NCBI GenBank assembly: GCA_030446525.1
Contig: JAUJNC010000038.1
Coordinates: 1 to 36,971, forward strand
Origin: Armatimonadaceae bacterium
GTDB taxonomy: Bacteria > Armatimonadota > Armatimonadia > Armatimonadales > Armatimonadaceae
Length of the DNA: 36,971 nt
Reading direction: 5' to 3'
Position numbers and translations under genes: made by a program. The notes under the pieces are model-generated. The model had not been told where the DNA came from. It searched no databases and worked only from the letters and a program-made list of their open reading frames with translations. This document shows positions 7,906-16,420 of this stretch, piece after piece; positions within the stretch are counted from its first letter, which is position 1; each line of letters starts with the position of its first letter.

Positions 7906-8219
7906 ACGTAGATGGCGACCGTTCCAAAGGCGCTGCTCGCGTCCGGGCGGTGCAATGGATGGAAAGGTCCATACGCCTTTCACCACCCGGCAACGCATGG
8001 AAGCGCAATGGAACCGTCTCTTTTTGGCGCGAGAGTACCGCGAGCCTGGGTGATAAGGAGCGCGCCGCACAGATCCTGCGCGAGTGTCATCGCCCAAAGC
8101 AAGCGGTATCCGAGGAGGCATAGCTACTACCGCAAAGAGGCGGAATACGGGCTGCGTACCTGGGCGCGGCCGTAAAGACATCCCGCCAGACAGGCGGACG
8201 CAAAAACCGACCGTTGTAG
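7906..8219 (+). other. Possible decayed small gene, unrecognised
   Basis: No single frame is convincing, but three frames read in turn give protein-like segments: TPFTTRQRMEAQWNRLFLAREYREPG, then GDKERAAQILRECHRPKQ, then YYRKEAEYGLRTWARP ending at a TAA near 8175. Joined, they could be one short charged protein broken by frame changes. I recognise no family. Confidence 0.3.
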
Positions 8220-8264
8220 GGGCGATCTTCGTGATGCCCCCTCTCTTGCCGTGATCGCCCTTTT
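8220..8264 (+). terminator. Probable terminator before the histidine kinase gene
   Basis: GGGCGATC (8220-8227) pairs perfectly with GATCGCCC (8253-8260), and four T residues follow. The 25-base loop is long, so termination may be partial. Confidence 0.5.
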
Positions 8265-8280
8265 CCCATGCTCCGTGTGC

Positions 8281-8321
8281 TTGCCAAGCGACGTGCGGAT
8301 AAGCTATACTATCGGCGTATG
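8281..8321 (+). promoter_or_regulatory. Sigma-70-type promoter giving a near-leaderless kinase mRNA
   Basis: TTGCCA (8281-8286) and TATACT (8305-8310) are 18 bases apart. The kinase ATG lies at 8319-8321, only eight bases after the -10 box, so transcription would start at or just before the ATG. No Shine-Dalgarno sequence precedes it. Confidence 0.65.
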
Positions 8322-10125
8322 GCAGCCACTACGGGGCAGATTTTGGGAAGCGGAAACGACAGCGTGGACGGGGAGCCGCGGCCCGGCAAGGCGCGGGCGG
8401 AGGCTGACGCGGCTGGCGCGCTGTCGCAGGTGGCGGTGAGCGGCGGCGGGGTCGACGCGCTCCTGTCCGAGTACGTCGAGGCGGCGGTGGCCGCGACGGG
8501 GGCGACGCGCGGCTTTATCGCGCTGGCGGAGGTGGAGACCGGGGGCTGGCGCTGGTGGCCACGGCGGGCGCGGACTGGACCGAGGAGGCGCGGCGCGCGT
8601 CTTTCCCGGCGCGGCATCGACGGGGGCACCATCACCTCCCGCGTCGCCACGACGGGACGGTGCGTGCGGACCGACGACATCTCCGGCGACCCGGACTACC
8701 AGCCGTTCTTCCCCGACATCCGCTCGGTGCTCGCGGTGCCCATCGTCGAGCCGGGCGAACGCGTGCGCGGGGTGATCAACCTGGAAAGCAGCGCGCCCGG
8801 CGAGTTCATCGCCGATGAAGAGTCGTTCGTCGCCGTGCTGGCCGATCTGGCCGCGCTCCCGGCTCGCCATGGACGACCTGAACGCGCGCGAGGCGGCCCT
8901 GGTGCAGATCGGCAAGGATTTGTCGGTCGCCCCCGACGCCGATGCGTTGATGAAGAAGGTGGTCGACGTGGCCGCCGAGATTTTGCGCTTCGAGGACTGC
9001 TCGCTCTTCATCATCGACAAGGCCACCCGCCGCGCCGTCCTGGTGGCCACGCGCGGGCCGCTGGCGCCCCAGATCGGGCGCGCGGCCTACGAGATGGGCG
9101 AAGGGCTGACCGGCTGGGTGGCCGAGCACGGGGTCCCGGTCCGCCTGGGTGACCCCGCGCACCGATCCACGGCATAAGGGGCTGCACCAGGGTGGCTTCA
9201 CCGAGGAGATCGGGGCCTTTCTGGCGGTCCCGATCACGTCCCGCGAGGGCGTCGTCGGCGTGCTGCGCGCGCTGCGCAAACAGAGCACCTCGCCGTGGTT
9301 CCCGAACGCCTTCACGGAAGAGGACGAGCAGGCGCTTTCCACGATCGCCTCCCAGGTGGGCGCGGCGATCGACAATCGCAGGCCTGTTCGCCCGCCTGAT
9401 GCTGTCGGAGCGCATGGCGGCCTGGGGCGAGATGTCGGCGATGAGAGCCCGCACATGATCGGCAACGCGTCTTCGCGATCAAGGGCGACCTGAACGAGCT
9501 GGAGCACGTGCTGGGGGCCGGGCCGGACGTCGCCCGTGAGCAGGTCCTGCAGCTCGTCGAGGGCATGAAGCGCGGCATCTTCCGCCTAGAGGAGCTGCTG
9601 GCCGAGTTCCGCGACTTCGTGCGCGCCACGGCGCTGACGAGCGTGCCGCTGGACCTGAACGAGGTGACGCGCGCCGTGGTGGAAGAGACGTTCCCCAGGC
9701 GCGGGCCGGTGGAGCTGGCCGAGGACTACACGAGCGAGCCGCTTCCCGTCCTGGGGGATCCGGTGAAGCTGAAACGCGCCTTCTCCGAGATCATCGAGAA
9801 CGCCGTCACCTTCCAGGAAGGGGGCGGGAGCCTGCTGGTGCGGACGCGGCGCGTCCCGGCTGGCCGGCCGCTGCCGGCGCCCGTCGCGCTGCCGCGCGGG
9901 CTGGCCTACGCCTGCGCCGAGTTCGCCGATAAGGGGCCGGGCGTGCGCGCCGAGGACAAGGGCAAGATCTTCCGGCCCTTCGTCACGTCGCGCAACCGCG
10001 GCATGGGGCTGGGCCTGGCGATCGTGAAGGGCATCATCGAGGCGCACCACGGGGACATCGTCGAGGTCGGCGCGCCCGGCGAGGGCGCGCGCTTCCTGAT
10101 CTTCCTGCCGCTGGGCGAAGCGTGA
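8319..10125 (+). pseudogene. GAF-GAF sensor histidine kinase, interrupted by about six frame changes
   Basis: Consecutive segments in changing frames assemble into one soluble histidine kinase. First GAF: 8319-8540, 8541-8600 (ALVATAGADWTEE) and 8600-8860 (TDDISGDPDYQPFFPDIRS, VPIVEPGERVRGVINLESS). Second GAF: 8862-9170 (DCSLFIIDKATRRAVLVATRG) and 9150-9390 (FLAVPITSREGVVGVLRALR). Dimerisation/phosphoacceptor region: 9385-9510, with the His in HMIGN. ATPase domain: 9508-10125, with an N-box-like EIIENAVTFQ, DKGPGV and the G2 motif GMGLGLAIVKGIIEAHHG. Frame changes fall near 8540, 8600, 8860, 9155, 9385 and 9465, several in runs of G or C. Residues remain conserved on both sides of each, which favours sequencing indels or very recent decay. 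The stop overlaps a GTG of the response-regulator frame. It would phosphorylate that regulator in the cytoplasm. Confidence 0.8.
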
Positions 10126-10151
10126 GAAGTCGAGGGGACGAACGGAAAACT

Positions 10152-10595
10152 ATGTGCCGAATCCTGGTGGTGGATGACGAAGAAGAGGTGCGCGCGGCGC
10201 TGGCGCGCCGGCTGGAGCGCGAAGGATACACGGTGGGCGTCGCCGGCTCCGAGACCGAAGGCCTGGCCGCCCTCAAGGAGTCGGAGAAGCCCTACGACAT
10301 CGTTATCACCGACATGAACATGGGGGACGCCAACTCCGGGGTCCGCATCCTGGAGGGCGCGGTCGGGCGCGACGAGTTTACCGAGGTGATCGTCCTGACC
10401 GCCTCCGGCAACGTCGCCAACGCCGTGGAGTGCATGAAGCGCGGCGCCTTCGACTACGTCGAGAAGAACCTGCCCGGCATCGACGTGTTCGAGCTGCTCG
10501 TCCTGAAGGTGGAGCAGGCGGTGGAGCGGCGGCGCTCCTCGGTGCAGACCGTGCGCCGCCTGGAGGAGTTCCAAAAGCAGCAGGACCTGAAGTGA
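10152..10595 (+). CDS. Single-domain response regulator (CheY-like receiver)
   Basis: A 147-residue receiver domain. It shows the acidic pair (VVDDEEEVR), the phosphoacceptor Asp in DIVITDMNMGD, the conserved Thr in VIVLTASGN and the Lys in FDYVEKN. The last 30 residues form a charged helix (VEQAVERRRSSVQTVRRLEEFQKQQ), perhaps a coiled coil, with no DNA-binding output domain. I choose ATG 10152, which begins right at the receiver fold (MCRILVVDD). A GTG at 10122 overlapping the kinase stop would add ten non-conserved residues. It is the likely partner of the histidine kinase just upstream and would act through protein-protein contact. Confidence 0.9.
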   Translation: MCRILVVDDEEEVRAALARRLEREGYTVGVAGSETEGLAALKESEKPYDIVITDMNMGDANSGVRILEGAVGRDEFTEVIVLTASGNVANAVECMKRGAFDYVEKNLPGIDVFELLVLKVEQAVERRRSSVQTVRRLEEFQKQQDLK

Positions 10596-10623
10596 CGGGA
10601 CCGGACGGGCACACCCCGGCGCG

Positions 10624-10815
10624 TCACTGCGGCCGGGCGCCGGCGGCCCTGTCCGGGCAGGCCTTCTCCGCCTCGGTGACCGGGGAAAGGCCGTAGACCG
10701 GCACGAACTTCGTGGTTCGGATGCCGCCCAGGTTTGTGTACCGGTCCTCGCTGCGGTCGGCCCAGGTGATGGCGCAGCGCTTGCCGACAAAGGTGCGGCC
10801 TTCGGCGGTGCTCAT
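10624..10815 (-). CDS. Small hypothetical protein (63 aa)
   Basis: The frame is open from GTG 10920, but the ATG at 10815 has AAAGGGA about eight bases upstream and marks where the protein-like sequence starts (MSTAEGRTFVGKRCAITWADRSED). Codon third positions are strongly G/C, as in neighbouring genes, which supports real coding. The fold could be a small beta-barrel (FVGKRCAITW, FVPVYGLSPVT). I recognise no family. It is the last gene on the minus strand after the lasso-peptide nucleotidyltransferase, about 135 bases downstream, and may share its transcript or stand alone. Confidence 0.5.
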   Translation of the reverse strand: MSTAEGRTFVGKRCAITWADRSEDRYTNLGGIRTTKFVPVYGLSPVTEAEKACPDRAAGARPQ

Positions 10816-10950
10816 GAAACGGGTCCCTTTCGGCGAAGCAGTGACGGTGCGATAGGAACGGCCCGGGGCCACGCTTTCCGTCCACCCTTCCAGGTCGGCG
10901 GGCGCGGCCCCTCCGCACACCGGGCGAATTACCGGAATCTGGCCGGCGGC

Positions 10951-12168
10951 CTACGTCCCGGGGCCTTTGACAAGGCGTTTGAACGGGCTCCACAGGTACA
11001 GCCCGGCGAGCCGGATCGGGCGGAGCAGATGGTATAAAGGAGCCAAAGGGGCGGGCAGCGGCAGGACGGCGAGGTCCCGCACGGTCAGGGTCGTCGCCCG
11101 GCGCAGGCAGTACAGGCACCGGTGTCCGACCCGCTCCCGCACCCGGAGGTGGAAGCGGAACAGCTCGAACTCGCCCGGCAGGCGGGCCGTATCCCGGAAC
11201 AGCCGGGCGCACGCCTGCCTGGCGAGCGTTTCCACGGCGGGCTCAGCCCGCACCCGCCGCCGGAGATCGTCGGGGAGGGGCGCGCCCAGCAGCTCGCTTG
11301 CCAGGGAAAGACCCAGAAGCAGCATCCGCTCAGCGCCCAGCTCGCGGGCCTGTCCGGTGACCGACCCCCAGTCGATCCGCGGGTGGGCGCGGATCAGCTC
11401 GGCGACGTCGCAGATCCAGCACAGCCGCACCCACAGGTGTTTAGCGCCGTGCACGCACAGGAACACGAGCAGGTCCTCGGGGGGCAGGGCCGGGACCGAC
11501 GCGCCCAGAAGGCGGCTCTGCCCCAGACGCGCCCAGGGGCGCTCCGGGTCGAAGGGGACGCAGAAGTATCGTTCGATAAGCTCCCATTGAAGCTCGACCA
11601 GGATCCCGCGCGGTTCGTGGTACAAGCCGAGCCCGCTGTGGAGACGGACGAAGAGGGCTTCCTGCGCGGGGGCGAGCGCGTACTCGGTCCGGTACCCTTG
11701 CGCGACGAGCAGGTCCTTGGCGCGCAGGACGTCCCGCCGGCGCACCAGGATGTCCAGGTCGTCGAAGGGCCGGAGCGCAAGGTTGCCGTACACGGAAGCC
11801 GCCAGGGCCGGTCCCTTGAAAGGGACGGCGGGGATGCCGTGCGCTTCGAACCGGTTTAGCAGCCCCAGCAGCTCGCTCGCGAGGGCGAGGCCGTACGCGG
11901 CCGTTTTGTGCGAGTCGCGCCGGAGCCCGCCGAGGACGTCCCCGGGCACCGCTCCCGGGCAGACCGCTTTGAGGTGGCCATACAGGAGCGAGGTCATGCC
12001 GCTGCGCGAAGCCAGGCGCAGCAGATATCCCCAGTCCAGGCGCTCGCGCGCCAGCTCCGCGATCCGCCCGGCGGTCGCCGCGTCCATGCCGGTCCGGGCG
12101 CAGCACAGCAGCAGCCGGGCTTCGGGGCCGAGCCCGTCCGCCCGTCTCGATCTAGGCGCGCGAAACAC
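10951..12168 (-). CDS. Nucleotidyltransferase family 5 protein (lasso-cluster NTase)
   Basis: A 405-residue protein of the NTP_transf_5 (PF14907) type. The diagnostic block PFKGPALAASVYGNLALRPFDDLDILVRRRD (residues about 119-150) includes the acidic DLDILV pair expected to bind metal-nucleotide. A second conserved block, HGAKHLWVRLCWICDVAELI, is found in the same family. The GTG start overlaps the end of the methyltransferase gene by 17 bases, so the two are co-expressed; an alternative ATG is at residue 28. Homologues occur in lasso-peptide clusters that also carry an HPr-kinase-like gene, such as the paeninodin type, where their reaction is not settled. Here the gene is the last clear member of the lasso operon. 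Confidence 0.8.
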   Translation of the reverse strand: MFRAPRSRRADGLGPEARLLLCCARTGMDAATAGRIAELARERLDWGYLLRLASRSGMTSLLYGHLKAVCPGAVPGDVLGGLRRDSHKTAAYGLALASELLGLLNRFEAHGIPAVPFKGPALAASVYGNLALRPFDDLDILVRRRDVLRAKDLLVAQGYRTEYALAPAQEALFVRLHSGLGLYHEPRGILVELQWELIERYFCVPFDPERPWARLGQSRLLGASVPALPPEDLLVFLCVHGAKHLWVRLCWICDVAELIRAHPRIDWGSVTGQARELGAERMLLLGLSLASELLGAPLPDDLRRRVRAEPAVETLARQACARLFRDTARLPGEFELFRFHLRVRERVGHRCLYCLRRATTLTVRDLAVLPLPAPLAPLYHLLRPIRLAGLYLWSPFKRLVKGPGT

Positions 12169-13367
12169 GTACCGTGCTCTGGCCGCCCGCCGCGCGATAC
12201 CCGTACGCCACCTCGAGGCGGTCCCCGGGCCGCACCGGCAGCGGGTCGTCCAGGACCCAGACCGGGCTCCCCCAGTGGTTGTCCCTGCCCGCCTCGGCGG
12301 GGTGCGTCGACAGGCGGGTGGCCGGCCCCAACTCCAGCTCGAAATAGACCAGCAGGCCGTTCAGCCGGCCGGACATCGTGGCGGTGACGCCCACGGCACG
12401 CTCGATCGCCGCCCCCCCGACCGCCTTGAGATCCAGGTCGGCGAGCAGGACCGGCGCGCTCAGAGCCGTCCATCCGCGCGCCTTGTGGGGCGGGACCAGG
12501 AACGCGTAGGGCGCGCCCCGGGCCGCCGCGGCCAGGGGGCCGAAGTCGATGCCGTACCAGGAGCGCCAGTTTTGCCGCGTTTCCGCCGTGACCGTGCGGC
12601 GCCGGAGCTCGGCATCGGGTATGTTGACCGGCAGACCCCACAGCGCGACCCTGCCGGGCACCAGACGCGCCTCCGGTGTGAGCAGGCGCTTGACGTCGTC
12701 CGCGGTGACCTCCAGGACGCCCTCATCCAGCGCCTCGTGGCCGATCAACTCGCTCACGAGCACGATCGGCGCGCTCGGGCAGGCTTATCCGGGTGGACCA
12801 CCCCTGCACCAGGGTGATGCGCTCGCCCAGCCCGTTCGCCTCGAAGACCGCGCGGGCCGACCGCCCCATGCCGCTCGCCTCGACCGCATACACGTGCCGC
12901 GCCCCGGCGCGCGCGGCGGCTATCGCCAGCACCCCGGTCCCCGTCCCCACGTCGACCACGACGTCGCCGGGGCGCACGACCTCCCGGATGGCGGCCAGGA
13001 ACCGCGAGGTGCGCGCCCGGTCGTTCAGCATGGCGACGTGGATCGGCGCGGCGTCGTACGCCGAGGCGTCGGACCCGAGCGCCGGCCCCGCCCGCCCCTC
13101 CTCGCGCAAGACCCCGGCCTTGTACAGCCGCACGACGGTGCCGGTCAGGTCCATCCACTCCTGCGCGCCGGCGACCCGCGTTTGCAGCGTTTCGAGAGCG
13201 CCCGAAACGGAGGTCGGCCGGGAAAACGCGTCCAGCACGGCCAGGCCGTGCGGCCCGCACGCGACGTTACCTCCGGGGGTGCGGATGCGCAGGTTGCCGC
13301 TGGAATCGATGTCCACCCGCAGGTCGGGGACACGCTGCAGCACGCTGCAGCGGCTCAGGTCCGTCAT
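12152..13367 (-). CDS. PRMT-like SAM methyltransferase with RRE-like N-terminal domain (one frame change)
   Basis: Translation starts at ATG 13367, overlapping the inferred stop of the kinase gene (ATGA). About 100 N-terminal residues form a winged-helix-like unit (GPHGLAVLDAFSRPTSVSGALETL, then TVVRLYKAGVLREE) that resembles PqqD-type recognition elements. The methyltransferase follows: motif I VVDVGTGTGVLAIAAARAGA, acidic strand VYAVEAS, and then, after a single extra C near 12765, SELIGHEALDEG, which matches the double-Glu loop of protein arginine methyltransferases. A C-terminal beta-barrel-like half is intact to the TAG. Annotation pipelines often label such proteins L11 methyltransferases. 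In this cluster it probably modifies the lasso precursor, whose C-terminal tail contains Arg residues. The substrate and site are inference. Confidence 0.7.
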
Positions 13368-14217
13368 AACTCTTGATCTTTCGTGCCGGCCGGGGGAGCC
13401 TGCCCGGACGGCCCGCTCGATGCCGTCCAGGATCGCCGGGAGCCTTTCCAGCCCCGGCCGGAAACGGACCTCCCAGACCGGCACCCGGGCGGTCAGTTCC
13501 AGGTAGTGGTGCATCATGCGCCGCTTCCGCTCCTCTTCCCGCAGGCTGAAACAGCAGGCGTTGGCGAGCACGGCGGCGAAGGCCCGCGGCAGCGGGAGGC
13601 GGCGCACGGCCACTGCCGCGCCGCCTTCGTCCGGCTCCCGCGCGAGCACGCACAGCGCGGTCAGCGGCGCCGGCTCCCCCTGCGCCGTCCTGGGCCGGAG
13701 CGGCCGCCGGGTCGACGGCGAAGAACGACGCCGAGGCGGGCCGGAGGCGGATCCGGAACGGCAGCGGGAGCGTCCGCGCCTGCCCGCCCCCGGTCTCGAA
13801 GGCGACGGCGTCGTCGGCCCAGAGCGGGTAGCCGCGCCGGCTCAGCCCGTAGGCGATGGTCGAGTTGCCGGTCTCGGAAGCGGCGCACAGGGCGACCACA
13901 CCCTGCGGCGCGCGCACGGCGCTGGCGTGCAGCACCTCCGCCCGCCCGAGCGCCTGCAGCGCCATCGGCAGCACCACCCGGCGGTAGGCGTCCCGGATCC
14001 GGTCCCGGGACGCCGCGGGCCGCGGGAGTGCCGTCACCTCGTCGCCGCCGAAGCGGAAGCTCGCCAGCCCGGGGAAATGCATCCAGTGCCGCCCGTCCAC
14101 GGTGTAGCCCGAAGCGCAGACCGCCCCGTCGTTGTCACGCCATACCTGTACCTCGGCGTCGGCAGCCTCCGGCGCCGGACTCGCGCCCTGCCCGCCGGCG
14201 ATCGTCAGTCTTAGCAT
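13364..14217 (-). CDS. HPr-kinase-like lasso-cluster kinase, degenerate P-loop, two frame changes
   Basis: The N-terminal part (from ATG 14217) has the family pattern HASAVRAPQGVVALCAASETGNSTIAYGLSRRGYPLWADDAVAFE. This is the P-loop plus the following Walker-B-like WADD of HPr kinase homologues such as the paeninodin kinase. The P-loop reads ASETGNST, with Asn where the catalytic lysine should be. The frame changes near 13695 (ending in PLTALCVLAREPDEGGAAV) and again in a run of five C/G near 13385. The second change leads to a TGA overlapping the methyltransferase ATG. Without it the frame would run straight into the methyltransferase, making a fusion. Known homologues phosphorylate a C-terminal Ser of lasso precursors, but the precursor here has none. 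Confidence 0.7.
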
Positions 14218-14233
14218 CTCGCCACAAGGGGAT

Positions 14234-14278
14234 GGTTCGGAACCGCGCCGTCTGGCAGCGCCGGCAAGCGGCCGAACC
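14234..14278 (-). promoter_or_regulatory. Stem-loop between the lasso precursor gene and downstream tailoring genes
   Basis: GGTTCGG (14234-14240) pairs with CCGAACC (14272-14278), and the GC-rich interior can pair further. It starts nine bases after the precursor stop and has no T-tract. Such hairpins commonly protect or attenuate the RNA after a RiPP precursor gene, favouring precursor over tailoring enzymes. Confidence 0.4.
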
Positions 14279-14286
14279 CGGTTGGC

Positions 14287-14466
14287 TTACCGCTGACCCT
14301 TCGGCTTGCGGGGATCGCCGGGGTCGCCGCCGACCGCGGTCAGCTTGCCCATGCCCCGCAGCACGATCTGGCTGACATGACCCACGTACGTCACCCTCAT
14401 GGGCTCCCAGCTCCTCTTCGCTGCTCTTTGCTTGCCGATCTCCTCCCTGTCCGTGCGCGTCCCCAT
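14287..14466 (-). CDS. Lasso peptide precursor (59 aa)
   Basis: A short gene between the cyclase and kinase genes, with GGAAAGGAG ten bases before its ATG. An earlier ATG abutting the Shine-Dalgarno is in another frame. Residues 1-39 look like a leader: basic N-terminus, then W20-E-P22 and Y27-V-G29-x-V31, matching the aromatic/Pro/Gly pattern bound by B1 proteins. The C-terminus is GGDPGDPRKPKGQR. The core boundary is ambiguous. G40 with D48 would give a nine-residue ring and a 20-residue core. A44 with D51 would give a ring of eight. V45 with D51 would give a ring of seven and puts T43 at the usual penultimate leader position. The core has no Cys, Ser or aromatic residue and ends in Arg. 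The position, size and partners make the assignment likely; processing is not proven. Confidence 0.75.
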   Translation of the reverse strand: MGTRTDREEIGKQRAAKRSWEPMRVTYVGHVSQIVLRGMGKLTAVGGDPGDPRKPKGQR

Positions 14467-14503
14467 AAGCGCCCATCTCCTTTCCGCGTAAGGTTCGTCG
14501 TCC

Positions 14504-16420
14504 TTATCCGCCCAGGCGCGGCCGGAGCCACGCCTCCAGGCTCAGCACGTCCCAGATGCGCTGCGCCTCCCCCGTCCGGCGTCCGGCCAGGATCTTTTCG
14601 ATGGCGGAGCGCGTGATTTCTGCGTCGACGATGCCCAGCTCGGCCAGGGCCGGCGTCCCCCCCATCGCCCGCCAGGCGCCCTCCCCCTGCTCCAGTATCC
14701 GCCCCTGGAAGAAAGCCAGCGAAAGTACCTTTTTCTGGCGCTCGACACCCAGATCGGGCAGCCGGCGGCCCAGCATCTCGCGCACCAGCCCTTTGCTGCG
14801 CCCGCCCCGGTTCAGAAGCTCGGGCGGCGTCCGGTACAGCAGGCCGATCAGCTCCTCGTCCCAGAAGGGCTGGAGCAGGCGCAGGCCCTTGCGCCGCCAC
14901 ACCTCGAAGCACTCCTCCATGTCCATCGCCAGGAACGGGTGGTCGGCGCCCGCGCGCGCCATGTCGGCGTAGAGGTTGTCCGGCTCCGGCCCGCTCTGCC
15001 CCAGCTCCTGGTCCAGGCGCCGGCCGGCGCGCTCGTCGATCTCACGCCGCAGCGCCGGGTCCGGCGCCACCCACTCGGGCGTCCCCTGCAGGGAGCGCCG
15101 GAGCCGGCGGTGCTTATAGGCGCGTAGCGCCCGCGGGGCCGCCCTCCGCAGGAGCTTCTTCGCCTCGGCTTTCAGGAGCGGGCTCGCCCCGCTCGTCCAC
15201 AACAGGTTGCGCAGCAGCGGGAGCGGCGGCAGCTGGTAGGCCCGCCGGTGGCTCGCCAGAAGGTCATAAAGGCCCCGGACGTTTCCCGCGCGCAGCAGGT
15301 CGGCGGCGTAGACGGGGTCGACCGTGAGCCACTCGTCCCCGCCGCCCCCCGTCATCAGCACCCGGCAGCCCCGGCGTTTCGCCTCGCTCCCCAGGTTGTG
15401 ATAGGCCGGCAGCCAGAAATTCTGCAGCGGCGCCGGCAGCCGGCTGCTCATCTGCAGCGCCGCGAGCAGCAGCCCTTGCGGGCCGACGGCCTGGTCGAGG
15501 GGCGCCATCCGCTGCGGGAGTCCCAGGCCCGCGGCCACCGCCCGCTGCAGCGGCGCCTCGTCGCACTCGGGGTCCGGGAAGTTCAGCGAGAACGCCCACG
15601 GGACCGGCATCCCTTTGCGGCGGCTGATGTCCGCGGCGCACGCGGCGATGCTGACCGAATCGAGCCCGCCGGACAGGAAGATGCCGGCCGGCCCGAACTG
15701 CAGGCAGCGCTCGACCGCCTGCTCCAATAACCCGTCGAACCGCTCCAGCTCGTCCTCGCCGGCCCAGTCGACCTCCACCCCGGGGAGCGCCAGGTTCCAA
15801 TACCGGTACACCCGCCGGGTCGCGCCGGTCACCCGCAGCGCGTGGCCCGGCGGCACGCGGCGCACGTTCTCGAAAAAGGTCTCGTCCAGGGCCGGCCAGC
15901 GGTAGCGCAGGTAATCGGCCAACACCGCCCGGCTCACCGGCGCCGAGACGCGCGGGTGCCCTACCAGCGCCTCGACCGACGTCGAACGGAGCAGCTCGCG
16001 CCCGGCGTCCGCGTAGAACAGCGGGTAGATACCCAGCGGGTCGCGCGCGCACAGCAGCAGGTCGCGCGCGCCGTCCCAGACGACCAGGGCGAAGATGCCC
16101 TTGATCCGGTGCAGCGCCTCTTCCCCCCAGCGCCGATACGCCCGCAGGACCAGGCCGGCGTCGCCCCCGGGGGAGGCGGGCCCGTCCGCCAGGCGCTCGC
16201 GCAGATCGGCGCGGTTATACAGCACGCCGTCGAAGACGGCCGCGCACGGGCCGTCCTCCGCCCAGTCCGGCAGCCCCTGGTCGGGCCCGCCGGTCAAACA
16301 CAACGTCCGGGACCGGGTCGGCGCCGCCTCGCCCAAGCAGGCGAGCCACGTTCCGGGATCCGGCCGCGGCTCCCTTTCGGGCGTGAGCACGTTCGGAAGG
16401 TCCACGTCACGCGCCGGCAT
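14504..16420 (-). CDS. Lasso peptide cyclase C (asparagine synthetase homologue)
   Basis: A 638-residue lasso macrolactam synthetase. The N-terminal glutaminase-like domain retains the fold (AAVFDGVLYNRADLRERL, GIFALVVWD, LLLCARDPLGIYPLFYA) but begins MPARDVDL, so it lacks the nucleophilic Cys2 of true asparagine synthetases. The synthetase domain has the pyrophosphatase loop SGGLDS near residue 250 and MTGGGGDEW, which bind ATP. The enzyme adenylates the acidic side chain of the precursor and joins it to the new N-terminus. The start is placed at ATG 16420, overlapping the end of the B1 gene by 14 bases; sequence farther upstream in this frame only shadows B1. The gene is intact over its full length, unlike several neighbours. 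The precursor gene lies 37 bases downstream. Confidence 0.9.
   Translation of the reverse strand: MPARDVDLPNVLTPEREPRPDPGTWLACLGEAAPTRSRTLCLTGGPDQGLPDWAEDGPCAAVFDGVLYNRADLRERLADGPASPGGDAGLVLRAYRRWGEEALHRIKGIFALVVWDGARDLLLCARDPLGIYPLFYADAGRELLRSTSVEALVGHPRVSAPVSRAVLADYLRYRWPALDETFFENVRRVPPGHALRVTGATRRVYRYWNLALPGVEVDWAGEDELERFDGLLEQAVERCLQFGPAGIFLSGGLDSVSIAACAADISRRKGMPVPWAFSLNFPDPECDEAPLQRAVAAGLGLPQRMAPLDQAVGPQGLLLAALQMSSRLPAPLQNFWLPAYHNLGSEAKRRGCRVLMTGGGGDEWLTVDPVYAADLLRAGNVRGLYDLLASHRRAYQLPPLPLLRNLLWTSGASPLLKAEAKKLLRRAAPRALRAYKHRRLRRSLQGTPEWVAPDPALRREIDERAGRRLDQELGQSGPEPDNLYADMARAGADHPFLAMDMEECFEVWRRKGLRLLQPFWDEELIGLLYRTPPELLNRGGRSKGLVREMLGRRLPDLGVERQKKVLSLAFFQGRILEQGEGAWRAMGGTPALAELGIVDAEITRSAIEKILAGRRTGEAQRIWDVLSLEAWLRPRLGG

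Noticed and set aside
13331..13350. Tandem CACGCTGCAG duplicate
   Set aside because: It lies within the methyltransferase coding region, has only two copies and shows no other sign of function.
14135..14476. 113-codon minus-strand frame over the lasso precursor
   Set aside because: Its ATG touches the Shine-Dalgarno and the product is compositionally random. The frame starting at 14466 gives the precursor-like peptide.
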